A DNA stretch of 64,000 nt, from assembly GCA_902574355.1 (NCBI GenBank), contig CACGNN010000003.1, positions 62,001-126,000 on the forward strand. Direction: 5' to 3'. This DNA is from an uncultured SAR86 cluster bacterium (lineage in GTDB: Bacteria; Pseudomonadota; Gammaproteobacteria; Magnimaribacterales; Magnimaribacteraceae). This document shows positions 25,654 to 33,014 of the stretch, piece after piece. A model generated the notes under the pieces. The model made no database searches. It saw nothing but the letters and a program-made list of their open reading frames with translations, and had not been told where the DNA came from. Every line of letters starts with the position of its first letter. The stretch's first letter is position 1. A program made the translations under genes and the position numbers.

Positions 25654-25953
25654 TTAAAAGCTTAGATTTGCTTCATCCAATAAGTGAACCTCTCCGTAAG
25701 AGTTATTGAGTCTGATAGGTTTGATTTTGTTGTAGTCTTCACTTTCATACCAATCATTAAAAGCTTTCTCGTCTTCGAAGCGAATAACCACCATTCTTTG
25801 ATTCCTTGTTTCGCCTTCAATTGCTTTAGGTTCATCATCAACTGCAAGCACGTCTATTCCTAGTCTCTCAAACATAGGGAGAACTTCATCTTGATAATCT
25901 TTATATCCTTCTTTATTTTCAATATCTATTAATGCAACCATTATTTTGCTCAT
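25654..25953 (-). CDS. DUF1330 domain protein
   Basis: About 99 residues with the ferredoxin-like fold expected of DUF1330: MVALIDIENKEGYKDYQDEVLPMFERLG, then RMVVIRFEDEKAFNDWYESEDYNKIKPIR (seen in overlapping segments). The last motif, with WY followed by DY and a P, is the family hallmark. AGGAG stands five bases before ATG 25953, which I prefer over the in-frame GTG six bases upstream. The family's reaction is unknown. The stop abuts the following lipoprotein start. Confidence 0.82.
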   Translation of the reverse strand: MSKIMVALIDIENKEGYKDYQDEVLPMFERLGIDVLAVDDEPKAIEGETRNQRMVVIRFEDEKAFNDWYESEDYNKIKPIRLNNSYGEVHLLDEANLSF

Positions 25954-26014
25954 ACACACTCCTAGTTTCTTGTTATTTATTATATTTCCTAAATAATATA
26001 GTTATTCGATAGAA

Positions 26015-26821
26015 ATGAAAAAAATATTACAAATAATATTAGCACTTATGGTCTTTAAATTTTTTGCATATGAGGCGCAATCTCTTAGAACAGAATGGGA
26101 TGATGAAAAATCTATTATGGATCCAAGAGTACAACATTTAAGTTATATTTTTGAAGAAACTGGAGAAACAATACCTTATGCACTATTTATTCCTTCCTCT
26201 TACAAGAAAGGGAAGGATATTTCGCTGATGGTGTCGTTGCATGGTCTTACACGCACTTACGATTGGTTAATGGGCTATGAAGGATTATTAGATTTAGCAG
26301 AAGACAATAACTTTATGATAGTCACTCCTTTAGGATATACAAGAAAAGGTTGGTATGGGTCTTGGACAAGGGGTTTGGACAGAAGGTCCTTAGAAAAGGA
26401 AGGTCGATATAGTGAAAAGGATGTGATGAACGTATTGGCACTCATCAAAAAAAATTATTCTATTGATGCCAACAATATATTCCTTTGGGGACACAGCATG
26501 GGAGGCGCAGGGACGTATCATTTAGGCATGAAGTATCCTGAGCTCTGGAAGGCTCTGGCACTGGCCGCCCCAGCACCTCCTCAAGTCAGAAATATAAAAG
26601 ACTTAAAGATTATTAAAAATAAACCAATTTTAATTCTTCAAGGCACTAAAGATAGATTAGTTTATCCAACAAGAGAGTGGGTAGCTGAAATGAAAAGATT
26701 AGAAATGAATTATATTTATGATGAAATAGTCGGAGCCGACCACTCTCTCTTTATTTCCAAAAATAAAGATAACATAAAAAAAATATTTGATTTCTTTATT
26801 AAATATAGAGATGCAGGTTAA
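26015..26821 (+). CDS. Secreted alpha/beta-hydrolase (esterase/PHB depolymerase-like)
   Basis: The 268-residue protein has an N-terminal hydrophobic signal segment (about 1-18) and an alpha/beta-hydrolase core. The oxyanion segment VSLHGLTRT, the nucleophile elbow GHSMGGAG, the acid region ILQGTKDRLVYP and the catalytic His in GADHSLF are in the right order. It resembles LpqC/feruloyl-esterase-like and depolymerase-type enzymes with extracytoplasmic polymer or ester substrates. The specific substrate is not readable. The TonB-like gene follows after 11 bases. Confidence 0.85.
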   Translation: MKKILQIILALMVFKFFAYEAQSLRTEWDDEKSIMDPRVQHLSYIFEETGETIPYALFIPSSYKKGKDISLMVSLHGLTRTYDWLMGYEGLLDLAEDNNFMIVTPLGYTRKGWYGSWTRGLDRRSLEKEGRYSEKDVMNVLALIKKNYSIDANNIFLWGHSMGGAGTYHLGMKYPELWKALALAAPAPPQVRNIKDLKIIKNKPILILQGTKDRLVYPTREWVAEMKRLEMNYIYDEIVGADHSLFISKNKDNIKKIFDFFIKYRDAG

Positions 26822-26832
26822 CCAGTAATCCT

Positions 26833-27879
26833 GTGAGAGATTTTCAAAAATTATTTTATATATCATTAATATTATTTTTCGGAAAAATTATTTCTGCAGA
26901 AAATCCTACTGATCTTTTTTACGCAGAATTAAATGATATTGATTTATTTCCTTCTTGTAGCAAATTGAAAGATCCGCTTGCCACAAGGCCAATTCGACAA
27001 TCTCCACCAAGATATCCAAGAAGAGCTCTTGAGAGGGACGTTCAAGGAACTGTGTTAGTTGCATTGGATATATCAGATGAAGGAAAGGTTATAAGCTCAG
27101 AGGTAATCTGGTCTTCTGCCGATAATCCTAAATACGAGAATATATTTGACAAGAATTCGATTGAGGCTTCAAAAAATTTCATTTATGAGCCTAAATTCAA
27201 TGAATATGGTAACAAAGTTGAATCCAAAGAGCATGCCATTATTGTATTTACAATAGAGGGATTAGAAGAAACTTTAAATTTAGGATCTCAAACTAGAAAA
27301 TTTAATAGTCTACGAAGAATGTTAAGAGATAACCCTGAAAAGTTCCTAATTGAAGTTGAAACGTTAATAAGTGGAAATGATTTATCAAAGATACAAAGGG
27401 CTATATATCTTTATTTCAAAGGCCTAGCACTTTACCAAAAAGGAGCAGAGGTCGAGGAGGTAATTACAATTTTAGAGGATTCCCAAAAAAACTATTATCA
27501 GACCTACAGCTATGAAACTGGTAATTTAGAAGAAAAAAACATCGTATTGATGGGAAATAATGAGTCAAAGCTTCATACGTATAATGGAATTTTACTTGGA
27601 CAATTGTATCTTGAGCAATCAAGATGGAATGAAGCCGCAATCCAAAATGCTTCTGTCATAAGGAACGCTCGGAATCAAAAGATAGATTCACCAAGATACT
27701 TACAAGCCTATATAAATCTTGGAATCTCTTCTTATAATCTTAAACAATGGTGTCAGGCTTCTGAAAGTTGGAAGTCTGCAAATGATTTATCAAAAAAAAT
27801 ACAAAGACAATTACCAGAATGGATTTTACCCTTTATAGCTGAGGCAAATAAAAGGCGTGCTTTAGAAACAGTAGAATAA
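26833..27879 (+). CDS. Periplasmic protein with TonB C-terminal domain and TPR-like repeats
   Basis: The 348 residues begin with a hydrophobic signal segment, then a TonB_C domain (about 57-143: PPRYPRRALERDVQGTVLVA, DEGKV, FIYEPKF), followed by about 200 residues of helical, TPR-like hairpins (AIYLYFKGLALYQKGAEVEE; YLQAYINLGISSYNLKQWCQ). The usual Pro-rich spacer of TonB is missing. It starts with GTG at 26833. TonB_C normally contacts outer membrane receptors; here the domain may serve as a docking or scaffolding module. The last codons overlap the duplicated tRNA-Val promoter. Confidence 0.78.
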   Translation: MRDFQKLFYISLILFFGKIISAENPTDLFYAELNDIDLFPSCSKLKDPLATRPIRQSPPRYPRRALERDVQGTVLVALDISDEGKVISSEVIWSSADNPKYENIFDKNSIEASKNFIYEPKFNEYGNKVESKEHAIIVFTIEGLEETLNLGSQTRKFNSLRRMLRDNPEKFLIEVETLISGNDLSKIQRAIYLYFKGLALYQKGAEVEEVITILEDSQKNYYQTYSYETGNLEEKNIVLMGNNESKLHTYNGILLGQLYLEQSRWNEAAIQNASVIRNARNQKIDSPRYLQAYINLGISSYNLKQWCQASESWKSANDLSKKIQRQLPEWILPFIAEANKRRALETVE

Positions 27880-27938
27880 TATAATTCGCGATCTTCTGGG
27901 CGATTAACTCAATTGGTAGAGTGCCACCTTTACACGGT
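27880..27938 (+). repeat. Left direct repeat: tRNA-Val promoter -10 and 5' half
   Basis: This 59-base segment matches 29469-29527 at 56 positions, with the three differences all between the -10 box and the tRNA start. It contains TATAAT (27880-27885), the GC-rich TTCGCG stretch, and 41 identical bases of the tRNA. Similarity continues more weakly upstream toward the -35 region. The two copies are 1589 bases apart in the same orientation and bracket the protease gene. Confidence 0.9.
27898..27938 (+). pseudogene. Truncated tRNA-Val (5' half only)
   Basis: Forty-one bases are identical to the 5' part of the intact tRNA-Val at 29487: acceptor 5' strand, D arm and anticodon stem-loop through the first three bases of its 3' strand. 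Identity then stops abruptly and no T arm or acceptor 3' strand follows. It cannot fold into a tRNA. It is best read as one side of an insertion or duplication into the tRNA locus. Confidence 0.9.
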
Positions 27939-28104
27939 ATGAAGCTCCCTCTAAAAACCCCATTAAATCAACAAATAATCCTTTTAATTCAACATTCTAT
28001 TTCTTAAGAGTAGGGTAGAAATAGAGGTGAAAAGCACTACATAGGCACTACGAGATTGTTAAGGGAGTAAATTGTTGAATATTGAAATTATTACCACAAA
28101 TTAT

Positions 28105-29400
28105 TTATTGAACTAAGGAGCTTTTCATGAGCTTATGTTCAGCAATTTTATTTTCTGTAGTATCAGAGAGCGATCCTATACACTCCAGATAGGCAGTAGC
28201 ATTAATAGTATTTTCAATCTTTTCATTCGTAGTTGGCATAAAAAGAGAGTCAAAAAAACTAGGTTCATTAATTGAGAAGCCAATCTCATTACTACTCAAG
28301 ATATTCTTTAGCATTGATACTTTGATACCAAAATTGAAATTCTGAGGTGGTTGAATTGAATTGAACTCTTTAATTATATATTCGTAATTCACCGCTGAGA
28401 CAACGATACCCACTAAATTTCCTTGCTCATTTACTATTGGACCTCCACTATTACCTGGCTGAATAGCAGCATCTATCTGAAATTGAGCGTAATTATTTTC
28501 TGCACCTTGGAGAGAGCTAACTATTCCTTTAGTTGTCTTTGATTCAGAGCTAATCCCTTTTCCATACGGATAACCTACAACATATATTTCCTCTGCTCTT
28601 GAAGCATCAGTTGTAGAAAGTGGAATGTAGTTGATAGCAGGAGTTTCTGATTTAAGTACAGCTATATCTGTAATGGGATCTGTGATGATCATCTCTAGAT
28701 TTTCTTTTCGGTCTTTTATTTCTTTGCAACCTTCAACTACATGATAATTTGTTACTAAATATCCGTCTTCGCTAATATAGAAACCGGTGCCTGAACCTAG
28801 AAGGATGAGTTTTTCATTTTGATTTTCTCTGATCCTTTCCAGTTGTCTAATTCTTTCCTCTTCTAATTGAGCAAGCCTTTTTTCTTCTTCAAAATCCCTC
28901 ACCATCTTTACAGAGCCACAATCATATAGAAACGATGCAATATTCACTGAGCTAGGATTAATCTGCAAAAAACCTGTCTCTCTGATGAAATGGTTGACTG
29001 CATTTCTAGAACCATTGTTTGAAAAATAAGACGGATCAACTTTTGCATAAAGCCAGATCAAATCTGAACTTATATCAATTTCTGCTTCTAAGGATACCAA
29101 TGAAGCACCGAGCAGAAGCAAACTATCAAAAGAACCAGCCTTTTCCATAGCCGCTCTAAAATTCGTTTTTGCAACTATTTTGTAATCATCTTTTTTTATT
29201 ATGTTCCATGGATTAAGTAGCGATATCCATTGTGTATCCTCGCCAATAATGTTGGTTATTAAGAATTGATCAGTTTTTGTGTTAGCTTCGAATGAAAGAG
29301 TTTCTCTCTCATATTTGCATTGAGAACCTTCATAGACTTTATCCGCAAGGCTTAAAGACGAAAATATTCCTATCAAGCTATAGAGAATTACTGATTTCAT
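28105..29400 (-). CDS. Secreted trypsin-like (S1C/DegP-type) serine protease
   Basis: The 431-residue protein has a signal peptide, an unassigned N-terminal domain to about residue 165, a short charged coiled segment (EEEKRLAQLEEERIRQLERI), and a trypsin-like protease domain. The triad is visible as H220 (TNYHVVEG), D245 (DPITDIAVLK) and S318 (PGNSGGPI). No PDZ domain is seen after the protease, unlike DegP/DegQ. Cleavage targets are unknown. It lies alone on the minus strand between a broken and an intact copy of tRNA-Val, which suggests it arrived as cargo. Confidence 0.9.
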   Translation of the reverse strand: MKSVILYSLIGIFSSLSLADKVYEGSQCKYERETLSFEANTKTDQFLITNIIGEDTQWISLLNPWNIIKKDDYKIVAKTNFRAAMEKAGSFDSLLLLGASLVSLEAEIDISSDLIWLYAKVDPSYFSNNGSRNAVNHFIRETGFLQINPSSVNIASFLYDCGSVKMVRDFEEEKRLAQLEEERIRQLERIRENQNEKLILLGSGTGFYISEDGYLVTNYHVVEGCKEIKDRKENLEMIITDPITDIAVLKSETPAINYIPLSTTDASRAEEIYVVGYPYGKGISSESKTTKGIVSSLQGAENNYAQFQIDAAIQPGNSGGPIVNEQGNLVGIVVSAVNYEYIIKEFNSIQPPQNFNFGIKVSMLKNILSSNEIGFSINEPSFFDSLFMPTTNEKIENTINATAYLECIGSLSDTTENKIAEHKLMKSSLVQ

Positions 29401-29445
29401 AATTTAACAATAGATCTTGGATTTCATAGAGTCAAGTTGACTCTA

Positions 29446-29474
29446 GTGACTTACTGATAGTTGAATACTATAAT
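29446..29474 (+). promoter_or_regulatory. Sigma-70-type promoter of tRNA-Val
   Basis: A -35 hexamer GTGACT (29446-29451), a 17-base spacer and a perfect -10 TATAAT (29469-29474) precede tRNA-Val. A GC-rich TTCGCG discriminator follows, as is typical of stable RNA promoters under growth-rate or stringent control. Part of the promoter is duplicated at 27880. Confidence 0.75.
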
Positions 29475-29527
29475 TCGCGATTCTTTGGGCGATTAACTCA
29501 ATTGGTAGAGTGCCACCTTTACACGGT
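29469..29527 (+). repeat. Right direct repeat: tRNA-Val promoter -10 and 5' half (intact gene)
   Basis: The right-hand copy of the 59-base repeat described at 27880. It spans the -10 box and the first 41 bases of the complete tRNA-Val. Between the copies lie 1530 bases containing one gene, the protease. Confidence 0.9.
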
Positions 29528-29562
29528 GGAAGTTACAGGTTCAAGTCCTGTATCGCCCACCA
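29487..29562 (+). tRNA. tRNA-Val (anticodon TAC)
   Basis: A complete cloverleaf is visible: acceptor GGGCGAT pairs with ATCGCCC, the anticodon stem CCACC/GGTGG encloses loop TTTACAC with anticodon TAC, and the T arm has GGTTCAAGTCC. The CCA end is encoded (29560-29562). It decodes GUA and probably other GUN codons. It is the only intact valine tRNA seen here. Confidence 0.97.
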
Positions 29563-29628
29563 TACAACTTGCGAAAATAATTCAATAGTCTAATCTAGAA
29601 TTTCTATCAAATTTAGAAGGAGCTAATT

Positions 29629-30696
29629 TTGACTAAGACTATAAATACTATTCAGGACATTAATATCGATTGGCTAAATTCTGCTTTAGAGGGTATTGAT
29701 GAATTTAAAGAAGATCCCATTAAAGATCTCAAAGTGAATGAAATGGGAGAGGGCATAGGACAATTAGGTCAATTCGCTCTTTTAAAAATACTTAGAGACT
29801 CTGGAAAGGTTACAAATATCTTCGCAAAAGCTCAAACACCAAATGAAGATATGGACGATTTAGCAAGAGATTATCTAGTCTACGCTAGAGAGGTTAAATT
29901 CTATAAGGATTTAGCTTCAAAAGTAGATGTCAGGACACCTCATCCATATTATGTCGAGTTCAATGAAAAAGAAAATAAGGTTATCCTGCTGCTCGAATTT
30001 ATGGACGGATGGCAAACTCCAGACCAAATTTCTGGTGCTACAGAGGAAGAGATATTTAAGGCAATTGAAGGCCTCATATCAATTAATAGCAGTTATTGGG
30101 GCGAAACAAGTAAAGTGGAATGGCTTCCTGATATGTTGGATGACTATATGTATAAAGCAAAGGACGACATCATTACACATCAACCTGAATTCTTAATAAG
30201 GCACAAACATATTATGGATTCTTCTAGACAAGAAGACCTTAGAAAAATCTCCGAGTTTTATCCAACTCTTTGTGAAATATTGTCTCAAGAACCGCTTACG
30301 TTAACTCATTTTGACTACAGAGTTGAGAATATATTTTTTAGTAGCGACATGAAGAAATTGGCTGTTATAGATTGGCAGTTAGTGATGAAGAATTTGCCCG
30401 GTTATGATCTTGCATATCTTCTTTTTAGCAATACAGACATAGATTTGAGAAGAAATATATTCGAAGATTGTTGCAATGCATACCTTTCTGGTCTTAAAGA
30501 TAGAAACTTAAATCTCTCACAAGAGGAACTCCATAAAAATATGATGTATTCATTGATGGCTCAAACTATTGTTCCAGTAAACGGAGGTGCAAACTTTGAT
30601 TTAGAAAATCAGAGAAGTAAAAAATTATTTGAAGTTATCGCAGATAGAATGTTTTCAGCAATTGAGGATTATGATGCTACATCCTATATAGGATAA
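29629..30696 (+). CDS. APH/choline kinase-like phosphotransferase family protein
   Basis: A 355-residue kinase-fold protein of the aminoglycoside phosphotransferase superfamily. The catalytic loop THFDYRVENIFF and the metal-binding VIDWQ are present near residues 225-255. The start is TTG at 29629, supported by AGAAGGAG seven bases upstream. It resembles the branch related to ecdysteroid-kinase-like and acyl-CoA-dehydrogenase-associated proteins; the phosphorylated small molecule is unknown and antibiotic resistance should not be assumed. It sits 66 bases after tRNA-Val. Confidence 0.85.
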   Translation: MTKTINTIQDINIDWLNSALEGIDEFKEDPIKDLKVNEMGEGIGQLGQFALLKILRDSGKVTNIFAKAQTPNEDMDDLARDYLVYAREVKFYKDLASKVDVRTPHPYYVEFNEKENKVILLLEFMDGWQTPDQISGATEEEIFKAIEGLISINSSYWGETSKVEWLPDMLDDYMYKAKDDIITHQPEFLIRHKHIMDSSRQEDLRKISEFYPTLCEILSQEPLTLTHFDYRVENIFFSSDMKKLAVIDWQLVMKNLPGYDLAYLLFSNTDIDLRRNIFEDCCNAYLSGLKDRNLNLSQEELHKNMMYSLMAQTIVPVNGGANFDLENQRSKKLFEVIADRMFSAIEDYDATSYIG

Positions 30697-30705
30697 ATAA
30701 TATTA

Positions 30706-32916
30706 TCAGGGCTCTAATACTGACCATCCAAGAGGTATCTGTTGTTGTGGATTAAAAACTTTTGCTCCTGAAAGGGGATAAGCTCTAGAAGCATCATAGA
30801 TCTCTTGTTGACTTAGGTAATCACTAGGCAGTAATTCAAATACATCTAAACCTCGTTTAATCTCTGTTGCATAAATGAAGCCATCATAATAATAAGCAGA
30901 CCAGTAACCTCCCATTACTAGAAGCTCATCATCTATTGGACCTCTATCAAAGAATGCAATTTCTTTTGGATTTGATGAATCGGTAAAGTCCATCAACGAT
31001 ATACCTCCCTGGTACCAGGCCTGCACAAATATATCTCTATCTGGTACAGGTATAAGAGAGCCATTATGTGCTACACAGTTTTCTGTTTCTAGTTGCGGAG
31101 CAGGCATTTTGAAGTGACTTCGAAATTCTAATTTCTTATCTACAATATCGTAGATAGCATTTGCACCCCAATCTAGTGGATCCCATGCTCTGCATCTAGC
31201 CCTTCCTCCGCCTCCCCATTCATCTGTAAAAATTACTTTTGTTCCATCATTATTAAATGTAGCTGAATGCCAGTAAGCAAAACCTGTATCTGTAACAACA
31301 TCAATTCTCTGGGGATTATAGGGATCCGTGATATCAAAAAGAATGCCATTTCCAGAGCAAGCACCTGCCGCAATGTTGGCTGTTGGATAAACAGTTATGT
31401 CATGACATTGATCTGTGCGTCTGGTTTCCTGTGTTTCTTCACCATGATCACCTCCAGTCCATAATCCGCCAAGTGCACCTGTTTCAGAATCAGCAAAAAC
31501 AGCTGGACTACTTACAATTTTAGATTCAGAAGGATTTGATATAGGAATCTCAATAATATCAATTCTGAATAAAGCAGTTCTATTATCACCGGCTATATTA
31601 CCTATACATTCTTCCATTTCTTCTTCATCTCTTACGCCAGCTGTTCCTGAGTTGTAGACAATTATTTTTCCATCTTCATCTGGACCGGATACAACAGAAT
31701 GCGTATGAGATCCTCTACAAGTCTGGACAGCACCTACTTGCTTTGGTCTTTCTAAATTCGATATATCGAAAATTCTTAATCCTCTAAATCTCTCAGGACT
31801 CGCCTCTTTAGAAACGCCTTCAAGACCACAATCTAATCGACTTCTAGTTTGTTCAACTGACATTATGAGAATGTCTCCGACTATAGAGACATCTCCCTGT
31901 CCTCCTGGACAAACTACAGATGATATGAGATTTGGTATTCCGTCAGTTTGGATTTCATAAATATTGAAACCATGATAGCTGCCGGTTACCAAAATATTAT
32001 CTTTAAAAGCCATATCAGTGCTTGCAAAACTGAGAATTGGCCATCTAAGTGAACTCGACATTTCTTCGATAGTTCTTACTTTTTCTTCTTTCTTGTCGTC
32101 TTTATCTTCTCTTTTTATTCCTTTACCTTCAGGATTATCTGGATCAAAAAAGCCAACGGGTTTTTTTAGAGATGTAACCAATTTCAGATTTTGGATAGAC
32201 TCACCAGCATCATACATACCTGGTTTAAGATTAGATCTAGGATCTTCAGAGAGATTCACTAAAATGGCGTTCATTCTTTCTATTTCAACGCCTTGATCAT
32301 TGATCAATTCAGAAATAAATTCATCTAAAGATGAATCATAAGTATTACCTGGAAATTCTTTTAAAGTTTTGACCATCTCCAAAGCTCCGTCATGATGATT
32401 GATCATTAACTTTAAAAATATTTTATCGAAGGTCGTGCTTTTAGACACTTTTAGCTCTTTCAGTTCTTCACTAGATGCCATGCCTGCCATTTTCATATGG
32501 TTATGACTAGAAAGATTTTTATTTTCTCCTCTTGATTCAAGCCAATTTTCCATAAAATCGATTTCATCCTCCTGAGAAATATCAATTCTATCTGCCAGAT
32601 CTAAGATAGTTTGATTATTAGTTCTTTCTTCTGCCAATTCTGACATGAGAATTGCCTGCTGATGATGAACTATCATTCCTTGTAAAAAGTCCACATCAGC
32701 TTGTACGTATGAAGTACTAGCTATATTGGTTGCCTCAACTGGATCTAAGGTTTTTGAATCTTCTCCTGGTGCTCCAGGTTGAACAATAGAATGTGAAGTA
32801 ATGTTGTTTTCATTCGGTATTACTTCCTCATCATTGAGTGAAATATCATTATTGTCCTTTGTATCAGTGCAACCAACTATTACTAAAGTTGATATTAAAA
32901 AAATGAATTTCCTCAT
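30706..32916 (-). CDS. Lipoprotein fusing DUF305 to an LVIVD-type beta-propeller
   Basis: The 736 residues start with a lipobox (LVIVGC). Residues about 70-225 form a DUF305 domain with the paired HHxxA motifs MIVHHQQAILM and MINHHDGALEM, a four-helix metal-associated fold. The remaining 480 residues read as an LVIVD/choice-of-anchor-B repeat propeller (LRIFDISNLERPKQVGAV; LMDFTDSSNPKEIAFFD). DUF305 proteins are linked to metal, especially copper, handling, and LVIVD propellers are cell-surface repeats. The combined role is unknown. It is convergent with the kinase gene. Confidence 0.85.
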   Translation of the reverse strand: MRKFIFLISTLVIVGCTDTKDNNDISLNDEEVIPNENNITSHSIVQPGAPGEDSKTLDPVEATNIASTSYVQADVDFLQGMIVHHQQAILMSELAEERTNNQTILDLADRIDISQEDEIDFMENWLESRGENKNLSSHNHMKMAGMASSEELKELKVSKSTTFDKIFLKLMINHHDGALEMVKTLKEFPGNTYDSSLDEFISELINDQGVEIERMNAILVNLSEDPRSNLKPGMYDAGESIQNLKLVTSLKKPVGFFDPDNPEGKGIKREDKDDKKEEKVRTIEEMSSSLRWPILSFASTDMAFKDNILVTGSYHGFNIYEIQTDGIPNLISSVVCPGGQGDVSIVGDILIMSVEQTRSRLDCGLEGVSKEASPERFRGLRIFDISNLERPKQVGAVQTCRGSHTHSVVSGPDEDGKIIVYNSGTAGVRDEEEMEECIGNIAGDNRTALFRIDIIEIPISNPSESKIVSSPAVFADSETGALGGLWTGGDHGEETQETRRTDQCHDITVYPTANIAAGACSGNGILFDITDPYNPQRIDVVTDTGFAYWHSATFNNDGTKVIFTDEWGGGGRARCRAWDPLDWGANAIYDIVDKKLEFRSHFKMPAPQLETENCVAHNGSLIPVPDRDIFVQAWYQGGISLMDFTDSSNPKEIAFFDRGPIDDELLVMGGYWSAYYYDGFIYATEIKRGLDVFELLPSDYLSQQEIYDASRAYPLSGAKVFNPQQQIPLGWSVLEP

Positions 32917-33014
32917 CTATTTTACCTCAATAATCTTTGAATTTAGATATCAGTTAGTAGTTTATATTTAATCATTATCTTTATCATTTTAAAATTGCAT
33001 AACTGATTACGGAT

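Noticed and set aside
27997..28025. Eight-base inverted repeat TCTATTTC/GAAATAGA as a terminator for the protease gene
   Set aside because: AT-only stem with a 13-base loop and no T run; weak and probably chance in AT-rich DNA.
28034..28051. Two GCACTAC repeats in the gap after the protease gene as a CRISPR-like or operator array
   Set aside because: Only two 7-base copies; too short and too few to interpret.
29629..30696. Aminoglycoside resistance kinase
   Set aside because: Only the superfamily fold is supported; nothing shows an aminoglycoside substrate and the context is not a resistance island.
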